DNA of 64,000 nt. Source: Pictodentalium vernedei. Lineage: Eukaryota; Mollusca; Scaphopoda; Dentaliida; Dentaliidae. The DNA is taken from NCBI GenBank assembly GCA_031216915.1, contig CM062289.1:443805587-443869586 (forward strand), read 5' to 3'. A program made the position numbers and the translations under genes. Each line of letters opens with the position of its first letter. Within the stretch, counting starts at the first letter, position 1. The notes under the pieces are model-generated. The model saw nothing but the letters and a program-made list of their open reading frames with translations. It did not search any database and was not told the origin of the DNA. This document shows, piece after piece, positions 32,358 to 43,028 of the stretch.

Positions 32358-32589
32358 AAGGTAGGTAACACAGTAGCAGGCGACACTTGAGGAATTTTTT
32401 TTCAATAACTGGAAATTTCCAATGACAGTCTCTAGAACACGGCTCACGGTCCCTCACCGGAACGAGCTCGTCGAGCTCATTCCAGTGGGGGTCATAAGCC
32501 ATGTTCCCGAGACAAAAATTGAAACTATAAAAGGATTTAGATGGCGATTTTTATGTGTTGCACTGGCGGCACATTGGGCAAGGGGTTAA
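32358..32589. mobile_element. Decayed MITE of the A group
   Basis: GGTAGGTAACACAGTAGCAG and GGCGACACTTGAGGAA correspond to the family A arm. The core GTCCCTCACCGGAACGAGCTC pairs with GAGCTCATTCCAGTGGGGGTC, and the right end ACATTGGGCAAGGGGTTAA keeps TTAA. Confidence 0.7.
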
Positions 32590-32728
32590 CTGGGAAACAC
32601 GGGAACAACCTGAATTCAATGTTCGCTACCAAAGAATATTCAATAAGGCAGCCTCAATAGTGTATCGGTAACGGTGGCCCATTTGTGTGACAAAGCGACA
32701 CCGGAAGAGCCTAAGGGTGCGCCGCTAC

Positions 32729-33676
32729 TTATTGAAAGCGTCCACTCAGTATGATACAGTCCTGCACGGCTCTGAAGACAAGAAGGTTTTCGTTATTATT
32801 TAGTCGTTCGGATCCAAATAAGAGTGTGGAAAGCTCAAGAGCAAATGGCAACGCATTGATTGTGGAATCACGAGCAACGTTAAAGATTGGGCAGTGCACA
32901 AGATAGTGCTCAGTAGTTTCGTGATCCCCACACTGGCAACGTGGAGATGTTGAGACTTGGGTATCGTATAAGTGGGCGTTGATATTACGGCAATGCAGGC
33001 GTAACCTGCAATGATAAATTTGGGCAGCACGAGATTTGGCTCCATAGTAGAAAATTGGTGGTCGTAGGTTCGCACTATTTATAAACGTCTTGAAGTTTAT
33101 GAGGGAACAATTTTCTCTTACTGAAGGGGGTAATCCTTTCCACTGGTCGGTAACTTCCGAGATAAACGAGGACTTATATAAATTGGTGTGACAAAAGGGA
33201 ACTCGATGGTTATTTTCGGATCGGAGATTGTGGCTTTGGGTAATAGATGAAATAATTGGTGACACCTTATTGGAGATATATGGAGGTGTTAATTTAATAT
33301 GATACATCTTAAAAAATTGGATGAGCTTGTGCTTTCGGCGTCTTTTTTCCAGTGGATCCCATTGGGTTTCTGTGTAGAGAAGGTCTTTACTGCAGCTCAC
33401 AGTGGGGCCAGTAACTATTCTTGCTGCAGCTACTTGTATTTTCTCCAGGTCCGCAGATTGAGTTGCTGAGCAGTTGTCCCAGACAGAGTCAGCGTATTCT
33501 AAAAGAGGGCAGGCAAATGCGAAGTATGTCTTTTCAAGGACTTTCCAGTCAAGTGTAAACTTATGGGCCCTGAGCATGTCAATACGTGTCCAGGCTTTAG
33601 CGCACACATGATCGATATGGTCGTTCCATGTACAACCTTTATTCAAAATTACACCCAGGTGCTTGTGGCTACTCAC
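32729..33676 (-). pseudogene. LINE-1 RT thumb and C-terminal domain
   Basis: 315 codons starting after a frameshift at about 33680. LGVILNKGCTWNDHIDHV, then FAFACPLLEYADSVWDNC and LEKIQVAAARIVTG, typical of the RT C-terminal region. The C-terminus has RCQCGDHETTEHYLVHCP, a CxC-x7-H-x4-C zinc-like motif, and ends LLFGSERLNNNENLLVFRAV. The same C-terminal layout (FCNCGHVESAHHF, LLFGSEHLTEQENENTF) is found in LINE-3 at 46370-46792. Confidence 0.9.
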
Positions 33677-33769
33677 CTCAGAAATTTGAGTTCCGCTGAG
33701 TTTGGTGGGTGCACCGGGACATTACTTTTACGTGATATGATCATGGTTTCCGTTTTAAGGTGGTTGAAC

Positions 33770-34464
33770 TCAACGAGCCCAGTGTTCAATTGTGGCTAAA
33801 TCACGGTTGAGTATGAAGGCACCTTGGTCAGGATTCTCAATTATAAGATAAAGGGATGTATCATCTGCAAATAAACGTATACTGCTAAGTAGGTTTTCAG
33901 TAATATCGTTGATGTAAATCAGGAATAACAGGGGACCAAGGATCGAACCCTGTGGGACACCAGACGTTATTGGTTTCCAAGGGGATGCCTCAGAGGCTAC
34001 AAGGACGCGCTGGTACCGATCAGAAAGGTAAGATTTCAGGAAACAAAGTAAGTCGCCAGATATTTCTATTCTCTCGAGCTTGTGAATAAGACCAACATGC
34101 CAAACTTTATCAAATGCCTTGCTGACATCACAAAAGACAACTCTTACTTCTTTTCCTTCGTCAAGAGCATGACAGAATTTATCATAGAGGTCTGTCAGTT
34201 GTAGGACCGTAGAGTCACCTGGGGTAAATCCAGACTGGAACTGACTCAGTATAGTTATCATATAAAAAAATGTCATAATCGTTTGAAGACACATTTTTCA
34301 AGTATTTTACCAGTACGGCTAAGCAAAGATATTGGGCGATAGTTAGTAACTAAAATAGACGGATTCTTTTTCAACACCGGTGTCACATTGGCTTTTTTCC
34401 ATAAAACTGGAAAATAACAGTTATCTAATAACCTATTGAAGAGGGACGTAAGTGGGTCACACAA
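33770..34464 (-). pseudogene. LINE-1 reverse transcriptase core
   Basis: Two overlapping frames meet at a T/A-run near 34265-34280. 34273-34464 has LFNRLLDNCYFPVLWKKANV and NYRPISLLS. 33770-34294 has QSGFTPGDSTVLQL, VVFCDVSKAFDKVWH (catalytic D), SGVPQGSILGPLLFLIYIND and RLFADDTSLY (catalytic DD). All RT catalytic residues are present, but the frameshift kills the copy. Confidence 0.92.
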
Positions 34465-34548
34465 TGAGTGTCTACATTCTTTTAAAAGCCTGGGACTTAA
34501 AAGATCAGGACCAGATGCTTTCGATACCTTAACACTCTTGATTGCTTC

Positions 34549-35703
34549 CTACACTTCCTTGCTTTCAAGTATTATCTTGTCAAGCGTTTGAAGGGGAGGC
34601 AGGGGTGGATCTGGCAAGGATGCATTAGTGTCATCCAATATCGAAATGGAACAAAAGTATTCATTGAACACTTCCGCCTTTTCGGGATTGGTTGAATAGA
34701 GTTTGTTAAGGTGACTTATAGTAGGGATTCCGGGGATATTTTTACAAATAAATGTTTTTAATGTTTTCCACCACACTGACGAGGGTGTTTCCGGACAACT
34801 TAGTTCTGATTGGACTTTCGATATGTATGTAGATTTGGCTTTCCTAACAGCTGATACGACTTCATTTCGTTTGTGCTTATATCTCGCCCAGTCGTGCAGT
34901 TCACCAGTGCGCTTTGCTCTACGATATAATCGTGTTCTTTGCCTTATCAATATCCGAAGTTGATTATGCATCCATTTAGGCTGGTTAGCCCTAGAGGTTA
35001 TCAGTTTGTTGGGAATAAATTTAGATGCCGTTTCAAGTAATTGATCGGTGAAGGTGGATACTATGGTGTCCGGGCAAGAATGGTCAAGCAATCTTTCCCA
35101 GTCTACGTTATTGTACGTAGTGTTCAGACCGTCAAAGTTTCCCTCTGCATACAACCATATGCGTCTCTTAAAGTTTTTAGGCTTTTCTTTCTTGAATTCA
35201 ATAGCAATATAAATTGGATAATGATAGCGAGTCATGTCAGGTACAAGTGGTTCTAGGGCTTCACATTCCAGTACATGTACAGTATTACTAACAGCAAATA
35301 GGTCAATCAGAGTTGCAGATGATTCGGTAAACCATGTTGGCTCTTCCACAAGCTGTCTAAGATCGAAATAATTACTTAGTTCCTGGAAGCGACTCTTGGG
35401 AGAACCATATTGGCTGTCGTTGAAGTCACCAGTAATAATTATGTCTGAAATTAAGGTATCTTTGGCTTTGTCAATAGATGCCGTAATGTTATCCCAAACA
35501 TCTGAGGGACTATTAAGTGGGCGGTAAAATATTCCTAGCAGCAGCGACTTACCATGGGTCATGAACACGTCAGCCCAGATACACTCAATGTCATTCACCT
35601 CAAGATCAGTTCTATGCCGAAAGCACAGCCCGTCCTTCACCCCCCCCCCCCCCTCTCTCGACAAACGGTTAAACCGTACGGGTTCTTGGAAACCATGGAT
35701 CAT
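34549..35703 (-). pseudogene. LINE-1 endonuclease and RT N-terminal region
   Basis: 384 codons. Endonuclease blocks: REGGGG (a C/G homopolymer at 35641-35652 has probably cost residues and shifted the frame), GIFYRPLNSPSDVW, IIITGDFNDSQYG with the catalytic GDFN, SATLIDLFAVSNT, and RYHYPIYI where the family usually has S-DH-x-P. After a linker (NQPKWMHNQLRILIRQRTRLYRRAKRT) the frame ends at a TAG at about 34549. That TAG interrupts ESKEV-EAIKSVK, a position that is coding in relatives. Confidence 0.88.
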
Positions 35704-35768
35704 AATATCTGATGTTAGGTCCGAGCAGTGAAGCCAGGTCTCAGTGAATGCTAAGATATCAAAGAAAA

Positions 35769-36239
35769 TTATTCATACTCAGTTATATCTACTTTAGGCT
35801 TCAGGCTTTGGATGTTCAGGTGAAAGATTTTTAATGCATCGGGGGTATTTTCTGTGTTCACGGAGCCTGGTCCAGGGTTTGATTCAATGTCTCCAGACAA
35901 TAACAAAACCACAGCCGATACCAATATAAAATAACAGATGGTTGAAGTAGATGGCGTCGCAGCTGGTATATTTGAATTCAGTCGGAGATTGGGTATTTCA
36001 ACATTCGTACAAAGATCATTACTGCATTGGCAGCGTAGGATAAATTTGTTGAATAAAAGATGAAACAGGGTTGATGTCACGGTAAGGCTGACCTGAACCT
36101 CAACACGCATACACCACATGTAAAGATATGCAAGAGCACAAAGGGACTGATGTTTTGTTAGTCTTCTTTTCAGGCCGCGAGCATAAACTACAGTATTGAA
36201 TGTACCAATCCGGGCGCGATAAGACTCAAGACTATACAT
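35769..36239 (-). pseudogene. LINE-1 N-terminal segment with 2A-like ribosome-skipping motif
   Basis: 156 codons. A hydrophobic stretch at residues 101-115 (ICYFILVSAVVLLLS) runs straight into SGDIESNPGP, which satisfies the 2A consensus D-V/I-E-x-N-P-G-P at residues 117-124 (bases 35868-35891). Skipping would occur between G123 and P124. 2A-like sequences are known in APE-type non-LTR retrotransposons of marine invertebrates, and some act as signal peptides when not cleaved. After the motif comes IFHLNIQSLKPKVD, the first endonuclease strand. A frameshift near 35769 separates it from the rest of the endonuclease. Confidence 0.9.
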
Positions 36240-36267
36240 TATGTAATCTGTGGGTGGTAATATACAG

Positions 36268-36746
36268 CAGGGACCGACCTGGGCACGCGCCAGTGCGTAT
36301 TTGGTTCTGAAACACCAGGACCTGGCTCTTAAATCTCAGAAATAGGCTTCTCACTTGGCGCGTAACTTCTCAGATCATATTTTGATATTCTTTCGATGGA
36401 TAATCGAGAGAGACACTCTTACATGTATTATATATATGATTATCATTTATCATTGTTGTAGAGTGCTTAAGTTAATACTTCAAGTCTTAATTACCAAGCA
36501 TTAATCTTCACTGTGGTTTCTGATCAAGTCTTGGCTGCCTAAATAGGCAGCCAAGACTTGATCAGAAACCACAGTGAAGATTAATGTTTGCTATAGTGCA
36601 CTAAATGAAAATGATGAGAGCTATTACAGACTTGCTGTGTGTGTTACAAACAGCAGTGTGACTCCGTAAATTGAAATCTGGCGCACGAATTGAAAAAATA
36701 GGCTCTGAGGCTAGAGCGTATTTTAAATAGTCCTGATCGGTCCCTG
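36268..36746. mobile_element. 479-bp inverted-repeat element with 6-bp ATACAG flanks
   Basis: Ends CAGGGACCGA and TCGGTCCCTG are inverted and flanked by ATACAG at 36262-36267 and 36747-36752. A perfect 86-bp hairpin (ATTAATCTTCACTGTGGTTTC ... complement; 40-bp arms) lies at 36500-36585. A 6-bp target duplication does not fit hAT (8) or Tc1 (TA); superfamily undecided. Confidence 0.7.
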
Positions 36747-37629
36747 ATACAGGCACCCATGATGCCCGGAGGTTGGTAACTTTCAATGACGAGATCATTC
36801 TACAGTGGTACGAATTAAATTCAGGTCGTTTTGTGCGAGAGTTTGGAAGAAAGTGGATAGAGCAAGGTCTAACAGAAATATAACAGAAAATAGTAAAGAG
36901 AAATGGGAAAAAAGATATTGGAAAAGCAATTCATGTGATGTAATGAACTGCTTACTCAAAGTCAAACTACATAAATCTCTAAGTGGATATTACAAGTAGA
37001 ATGAATCAGGACTGGTTGGATTTCTTTTTGGACAAAGAGAGCAAAGCAAAGTGGAAGACGAAATAAATTAAAAGGAAATAATATTTGTGGAGATAATAAT
37101 TGTGGTATTTCTGCTTGGTGCAGGCTATATATAAACACGTGTGCCCATACACACATGCATACACACGCATACATACGCAGATATACACATGTATGTATAT
37201 GTACGCACGCGTGCGCATGCATACACATACATATCCAATTTGAACTAACATCTGGAATTTCAGCACCTGTATACACTCACCTAGATGTACATACATGTAC
37301 ATATACACTACGGTATATTATTTATACATATCTCCACCCCAAGAAGGTAACATACAAAGAAGATCGGCGTTCAGTAGTGCATTTGTTTGAACATGATCCA
37401 TCAGGGTTGGTGTACCACTAGCAAGTTTAATTTTTGGTTCTAAGAATAAAATCAATAGGGAAAATGGAAACCCTTCTGGCGCGAAAATCGAAAGTTGTCA
37501 GAAGGGGATACCTGTTGGGCTGGCGTGGTACCGAGCAAGTGGTTCCACCCTATATCTTGTTGTGAGGTTAATCCATCTTGCAACAGATAAGTTTCCATCG
37601 GAAGACGATAATAAAAAAGCCCTGCGAAC
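36747..37629. other. Unannotated; alternating purine-pyrimidine CA/TA-rich tract
   Basis: 37135-37320 is rich in ACACAC, GCATACATAC and GCACGCGTGCGCATGC, a simple-sequence tract prone to left-handed DNA. It yields overlapping chance ORFs on both strands. Nothing else was recognised. Confidence 0.6.
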
Positions 37630-37912
37630 CTGGAATTTCTGTCCGAATCAAACCTCGAAACGAATCATGTCGGAGATTTGCGAATCGAATCAAAATTTTG
37701 AATCGAATCGGCGTGCTTCAGAGACATCGAGATTTACTACCGATTTCAGTCGTCTGTTGACATTTATGGACAGTACACTTTGCGTAGAATAGAGCGATTT
37801 GAGGAAAAAGGAGTGGCATAAAAGATTCGAGAGGATTCAATGCTCTGGGTTGGGAACCGAATCGAATCGAATCACGATTCGAATTTCGAATATTCGCACG
37901 GCCCTAAATGGT
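37610..37912. mobile_element. hAT-like element with GAATCGAATC subterminal repeats
   Basis: Left AAAAAAGCCCTGCGAACCTGG and right CGAATATTCGCACGGCCCTAA are inverted with mismatches. Both sides carry AATCGAATCGAATC-type clusters (37680-37715, 37857-37890), like the element at 10831-11480. No transposase, no clear target duplication. Confidence 0.55.
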
Positions 37913-38289
37913 AATCCTAATGAAGTCGCTTGCAAGACGGATAGAGATAAGGGTGTCCCAGTTGGTATTGGTTGATGAATCATGCACAACTGTTGGAGAA
38001 GTGATTAAATGAGGCAATTATTAATATACTACTATGCTGTATCCAATAAATGCTGGATTCTCATAGTTACCACGTATATATTCGACAAGGATAAATCAAT
38101 AACACAGACGATAATGATGTTGATTGGTCGGGACTTTAAAACATTTCAGTTTGTATTGGGGAAAATAGAAACTGGAATTAGATATTCAAGCATTCCAGTT
38201 ACGACAGAAACGACTTTTCGATGTAGTCGAGTCGGAGAGGAGCAGGTGGAAGATTTCAACCTATTTGCCGAAATTGCCATTGTGAGTTA
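37913..38289. other. No recognisable feature
   Basis: A 93-codon plus-strand ORF (38009-38290) has no recognisable motif and is probably chance. Confidence 0.4.
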
Positions 38290-38475
38290 ATTTGATTCAA
38301 TTTGTGTCACAAAAATCCAGCTCATAATCCCACATTGGGGCGAGCTCGATGAGCTCGCCCCAATGATGGGGGGGGAGGCACAAGCCATGATCTCGAGACA
38401 AGCATAAAATGTTGTAGCTGTTCATGATTTTGGTAAAGTGTAGTATTCCATTCGCGTTGGGTAAAGACTTATCCA
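38290..38475. mobile_element. Decayed MITE of the A/B group
   Basis: ATCCCACATTGGGGCGAGCTC pairs with GAGCTCGCCCCAATGATGGGG around GATGAG; CATTCGCGTTGGGTAAAGAC keeps the right terminus. The left end is not recognisable. Confidence 0.55.
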
Positions 38476-38511
38476 CATGTAACACTCTATACAACACCCT
38501 CACCAAAACTG

Positions 38512-38513
<2 letters not shown>

Positions 38514-38601
<88 letters not shown>
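38514..38601. repeat. (AT)n microsatellite, about 88 bp
   Basis: Uninterrupted TA dinucleotides. It generates meaningless YIYIYI reading frames on both strands. Confidence 0.98.
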
Positions 38602-38605
<4 letters not shown>

Positions 38606-39497
38606 GGATATCAGATGCACTCCTCATAATCATCCTCGAAGCGGCAGACTATACTTGCCCGAAAATCCAGATCGACTGTACCCTCGGGGATAGGTAGTAC
38701 CTTTGTGAGAGGACCCAACCTCCCACACTGGTCCTCACCCGAGGGTCCAACCGACATCAGTCAACGAGACCGCCTACCCACAACTGGAGACACCTGCCGA
38801 GTACCGGATCCTTTTCCTCCTTCAACACGCCTAGACATGTGACAGCCATCATATACAGCTACCGAGGGTCGAAAGGGGCTTGTCCCCCACACCGTCCCGG
38901 CGCGTCTTCGGCGCGCGAAATCATTTCGTTCCGGCGTTCCGATGCACTATGATATTGAAGCAAGTGCATGGTAGTTAAGCTGCCTTTCCACCTACTGCTA
39001 GGTCATGGATATAACTTAAGATTAGTACATATGTATATACACAGCTTATCTCCTACAAATACCTGAGAATTTTATCGGTTTCAGAATGTCACATACAAGG
39101 CATTTATAAAACCATGAACTGCAAGTCAGGATCAACATACCCTCACAGAAGTGATCTCCCCTTTGTTCGTTGATTATTCAGAGTATCGTGAAACAATAAC
39201 CGCGTCGCGTCAGTCTTAGTAGCCCATATTTAACCTGAAGTGCAGTAGGTAGGGCAACTTAAATGTCCCACACTCTGAGGATGTGTGTCATATGATCTTC
39301 GTAGTGAAACTATTTTGGCCGTGTGAATCTGCATTGGTATGACCCATGGAAGAGTGCCCGTGGGCAATCTCCCATGAGCTGGAACAAGGCTAAGACATTC
39401 GGACAAGTAACTAGTGCCTGCATCAGAAGGTTTGCATTTTCCATGTTTTCTGGTGATAAACTAAGTATTTATTTAATGTTATCCAATTCGAAAGAGC
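38602..39497. other. Unannotated, GC-richer at 38630-38960
   Basis: 38630-38960 is richer in GC (CCGAAAATCCAGATCGACTG, CCTCGGGGATAGGTAG, GGCGCGTCTTCGGCGCGCG) and looks like part of an unrecognised repeat. 39420-39497 (TTTTCTGGTGATAAACTAAG) resembles the pogo-like sequence at 40870. No gene. Confidence 0.45.
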
Positions 39498-39614
39498 TCA
39501 CGTAAATCTATTAAATAAGGCGTAATGGACCAAAGGCCTGTGTTGGATTTCCGACGATCAAATATATCTATAAGAAAAACTTTGGTGCTTGTCGTTGTCG
39601 TTTCTCGGCATAGT

Positions 39615-40128
39615 ACACTGCAAAAAATATAGGTTCTCTTTAGAACCAAAACTGGTTCTAATCTTGTCCCTGAGATGGAACCAGTTCTGTTTAAACAGTA
39701 TTTATTTCAAATCAAATAAATTTACCAAGATTGGCTTTCAATTTTAACAGAAAATTACAAGAACTGAAGTAGATTCAGAGGTAAACTTGGAGTTTATTCA
39801 ACGCAGTCGCCATACATTATGAAACAAAGGAGATATGAACAGTTGGCATATCGGACCAGTTTTCGTTCTGTACAGAACCAAAACTGGTTCGATATGCCAA
39901 CTGTTCATATCTCCTTTGCTTAATAATGATTTGAGACAACCTCGTATAAGCTCTAAACTTACGGCTGAAACCCCCTCAGTTTATGTTTAATTCTGTTAAT
40001 ATTTAATGTTAATCTTTATAAATTTATTTGATTTGAAATAAATACTGTTTAAACAGAACTGGTTCCATCTCAGGGACAAGATTAGAACCAGTTTGGGTTC
40101 TAAAAAGAACCTATATTTTTTGCAGTGT
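39615..40128. mobile_element. Long palindromic MITE with TA target (unit 1)
   Basis: Ends CACTGCAAAAAATATAGG and CCTATATTTTTTGCAGTG, with arms of roughly 100 bp (TTCTAATCTTGTCCCTGAG, ACAGTATTTATTTCAAATCA). A second nested palindrome lies in the middle (GGAGATATGAACAGTTGGCA ... at 39829-39918). TA lies on both sides. Tc1/mariner-type by target; non-coding. Confidence 0.85.
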
Positions 40129-40318
40129 ATAATGTTTTGATTCGATTGACAACAGTTAATACTATAACCTGTATATCACTAAGAAGTAAGAGGACAAGTT
40201 TTGACTGCAGGTAGAGCAAATGAGTTTGCGTTTTGGAATTCAATTAGAGGATATCCAATTAAGTAGACTCCACTGATTTATAAATAGCCAACAACTAGCA
40301 GGGGTTTAGGGAGGTCAT

Positions 40319-40560
40319 TTGAACCCTTCACTCAACGTAACGGTCAAGAACGGGCAGCACCATTCACTAATTCACTATTCAAATTTTAGTATTGTCAATC
40401 CCTGTCCTCGAAAGACAGCCCACGAATCCTCAGTGGAACGAACTCGTCGCGCGCAATCCAATGAGGGGTCACAAGCTATGTTGCAAAGGCAAAAAGAAGG
40501 GGAGATCGCTTGTTATTCCAGAATGTTTTCTCAATGGTCATTTGCGATGGGAAAAGGGTT
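40319..40560. mobile_element. Decayed MITE of the A/B group (unit 1)
   Basis: CCCTTCACTCAACGTAACGG left and GGTTGGAGGGG right; the core is reduced to GTGGAACGAACTCGTCGCGCG and AATGAGGGGTCACAAGCTATG. A matching copy is at 41400-41650 in unit 2, so it predates the duplication. Confidence 0.6.
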
Positions 40561-40787
40561 GGAGGGGCTGACGTGATGTTGATTGGATCAAAGTTATTTG
40601 TCATGCTGACTCCTGATAGTGTATGCAGATTATCCCCAGTCCCCCCCCCCCCCTCCCCCCTCACGTAACTCTGTTAAATAATACGTAATGGACCAAAGGC
40701 CTGTGTTGGATTTCCGGAGGTCAAATAGATCCATAAGGGAAACTTTGGTGCTTGACGTTGTCGTTTCTCGGCATAGTACAGTAGAAT

Positions 40788-41206
40788 CCTTTTAATTGAA
40801 TATCCATTTTGCCAGTGAAAATTATTCAATTAACAGAAGTATACAATTAACAGGGATTTGGTCAGTTTCTTGTGTTCTGGAGGTAAACTGAGCATTTATT
40901 TTATTATATCTTGTTTGACAGAGCTCATAGAGCTCTGTCAAACAAGATATAATAGAATAATTGTCAGTATTGGATGTATGAGGCCAAAAAGGTTGATAAA
41001 TAAGGGGAATTTGGTGCGTGTCACAGCAATTTTTTCGACATATTACAAAAATTTATATACAATTAACAGGAGTTTACTCTACAACCCATATGCAATTAAC
41101 AGATCAACTTTGTACTGAAGGTATGGTAAATGGTTTTGTGTTTGAAAATCATATTCAGTTAACAGGGATATACAATTAAGAGATATCCAATTAAGTGGGC
41201 TCCACT
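40788..41206. mobile_element. pogo-like element with TA target (unit 2)
   Basis: Left end CAGTAGAATCCTTTTAATTG and right end CAATTAAGTGGGCTCCACTG are inverted with mismatches; TA on both sides. Inside are ATTCAATTAACAG repeats and the palindrome at 40903-40953 (CTTGTTTGACAGAGCTC arms). CAGTGGA-like ends with a TA target recall pogo/Tigger MITEs. A further TIR-like end, AAGTAGACTCCACTGA, lies at 40261-40276 and diverged at 41338-41354. Confidence 0.65.
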
Positions 41207-41399
41207 GTATAATGTTTTGATTCGATTGACAATAGTTAACACTATAACCTGTATATCACTAAGAAGTAAGAAGACAAGTTGTAACTGCAGGTAGGGCAAA
41301 TAAGTTTGCGTTTTAGAATTCGATTAGAGGATATCCGAATAAGTAGACTCCAATGATTTATAAAAAAGCCAACAAATAGCAGGGGTTAAGGGAGGTCAT

Positions 41400-41650
41400 T
41401 TGCACCCTCCACTCAACGCAACGATAAAGAAAGGGCAGCACCATTCACTAATTCACCATTTAAATTTTAGTGTTGTCAATTCCTGTCCGCGAAACGCAGC
41501 CGACGAATCCTCAGTGGAACGAACTCGTCGCGCTCGTTCCAACGAGGGATCACAAGCTATATTTCAAAGGAAAAAGAAAGGGAAATCGCTTCTTATTCCG
41601 GAATATTTTTACAATGGTTATTTGCCATTTGCGATGGGAAAAGGGTTGAA
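41400..41650. mobile_element. Decayed MITE of the A/B group (unit 2)
   Basis: CACCCTCCACTCAACGCAACG left; core GTGGAACGAACTCGTCGCGCT and GTTCCAACGAGGGATCACAAG, better preserved than the copy in unit 1. Confidence 0.6.
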
Positions 41651-41750
41651 GGGGCTGACGTGAGGTTGATCGGATCAGAGTTATTTGTCATGCTGACTCC
41701 TGATAGTGAACGCAGAATACCCCCAGCACCCCCCCCCCCTCCTCCCCCCA

Positions 41751-42250
41751 CCCCACACACACGTGCTGAGATACAGGAAAGCTCGTAACAAGGATTATCT
41801 ACCCTATAAGGGCATAGGAAGATCGACGAAGTTTTCATTTAATTTTTTTGTTCGTTTATGTATTTGCTTATTTATTTGTTTGTTAGTGTTTAGGGACATC
41901 AGGTTTTCTAATTAACCCTCTGATACTTTTACGCGTCCCATGACGCACGAAACCAAACAGTTCGTTGATACTTTGTGGTCATTTGTTTAATTATTTTTCG
42001 ATTTTTCAAAGTTTTAACCTCAATTCCTATTTTCTCCCGAATAGTGCTCAGTGACAAGCGTTGAGCCAAACGCTATCGCAGCTTAAAATACCAACATAAT
42101 CCCGCTGTCAAGAATTCTTAACTGACTGAGTGCAAGAACACACTATCAGGCCTTTCAAAAAATGAGGATACCAGAGGAAAAGCCCACACTTTCCTTGTTT
42201 ATATTTCATATTCAGTCAAATACACATAATATTTTGTTTATATAAATTAG
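41751..42250. other. No recognisable feature
   Basis: AT-rich; no motif. TTAACCCTCTGATACTTT at 41913 resembles a MITE end, but no partner end was found. Confidence 0.45.
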
Positions 42251-42308
42251 TTTTATTACAAACCATTGGAGAGTGCCTGTGGGCACTCTCCAACAATTTG
42301 TAATAAAA
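42251..42308. repeat. 58-bp palindrome
   Basis: TTTTATTACAAACCATTGGAGAG pairs with CTCTCCAACAATTTGTAATAAAA; centre TGCCTGTGGGCA. A half copy (TATTATAAATTATTGGACAG) recurs at 42916. Confidence 0.75.
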
Positions 42309-42349
42309 CAAGTTTTGAACAACAAATTCAGACCACCAAAATAACAATG

Positions 42350-42598
42350 TTAGCCCTTTACCCAACGCAGACGATATCAAAATTTATTATTATAAATATA
42401 ATTTTTTCAAATTTTTCAAAAAATTTCAACAAAACCATATCATGTGACCCCTCGTTGGAACGAGCTCGACGAGCTCGTTCCAACGAGGGGTCACATGATA
42501 TGGTTTTGTTGAAATTTTTTGAAAAATAATATTTTTTCAACTGCTGAGTTTGCATATTACGCTGGCGGATGCGGGCGATTCGTTGGGTAAAGGGTTAA
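42350..42598. mobile_element. MITE family B, copy 4
   Basis: Left TTAG (mutated), right TTAA. CCCTTTACCCAACGCAGACG left, GGGCGATTCGTTGGGTAAAG right. The central palindrome is essentially perfect over more than 100 bp (AAAAATTTCAACAAAACCAT ... complement) around GAGCTCGACGAGCTC. Confidence 0.93.
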
Positions 42599-42943
42599 TA
42601 TCGTCTGTGCTGTTGTTGATAAATACTCTGACGACGATTGTGACGACGCCAATGGTGATGATGCTGATGGCGTGGATGATGATGATGACACACTCACTGT
42701 CAAATCGTTTCCTTAGCACCCATTAGAAATCCCACCTGTGCTCTGGCTACTGAACGCCAATTTTAGTAACAGATAATGAAATTGTGTAAGCTCCTTTCTC
42801 TCATTTACTATTTAGTGTCTAGTCTAAACTGCTCGTGCAGCTGCTGCATCGATTATTAACTGGTTGAGGGCTAGATTATTTTTGGTGGTCTGAATTTGCT
42901 ATTCAAAATTTGTATTATTATAAATTATTGGACAGTGCCTGCA

Positions 42944-42983
<40 letters not shown>

Positions 42984-43028
42984 CGACACACTCACTGATA
43001 ACTTGTTTTCGTAGCACCCATTTGTGAC
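42599..43028. repeat. Duplicated block with (GAT)n microsatellite
   Basis: GATGACACACTCACTGTCAA (42685) and GACGACACACTCACTGATAA (42982) head parallel blocks ending GTAGCACCCATT/TTAGCACCCATT. The second is preceded by a 42-bp ATG/GAT repeat at 42943-42984. TTGGTGGTCTGAATTTG at 42879 is the complement of CAAATTCAGACCACC at 42325. Confidence 0.75.

Larger units (their letters stand above)
32600..36240 (-). mobile_element. LINE-1: near full-length APE-type non-LTR retrotransposon with a 2A-like peptide
   Basis: On the minus strand, in order: membrane segment plus 2A-like motif, apurinic-type endonuclease, reverse transcriptase with FADD, thumb/connection and a C-terminal CCHC-like motif. Domain order and the QSGFTPGDSTVLQL, SGVPQGSILGPLLFLIYIND and LGVILNKGCTWNDHI blocks place it in the CR1/L2/Jockey-like superfamily. 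At least four frameshifts and one nonsense codon break it. The 3' end lies somewhere before the MITE at 32589. An inverted-repeat element starts 28 bp upstream of its first ATG. Confidence 0.9.
39498..41750. repeat. Direct duplication of about 1.1 kb (39498-40658 and 40659-41750)
   Basis: Both units start CTCACGTAA.TCT.TTAAATA and GTAATGGACCAAAGGCCTGTG. Both continue with TTTCTCGGCATAGTA, then a transposon, then TATAATGTTTTGATTCGATTG, and end with a decayed MITE (ACGAACTCGTCGCGC) and a C-run. The transposons at the shared position differ between units (39615-40128 and 40788-41206). Confidence 0.88.

Noticed and set aside
37006-37421. Overlapping 90-100 codon ORFs
   Set aside because: They arise from alternating CA/TA/CG simple sequence and have no domain features.
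38297-38693. ORFs encoding long YIYIYI runs
   Set aside because: They are translations of an (AT)n microsatellite.
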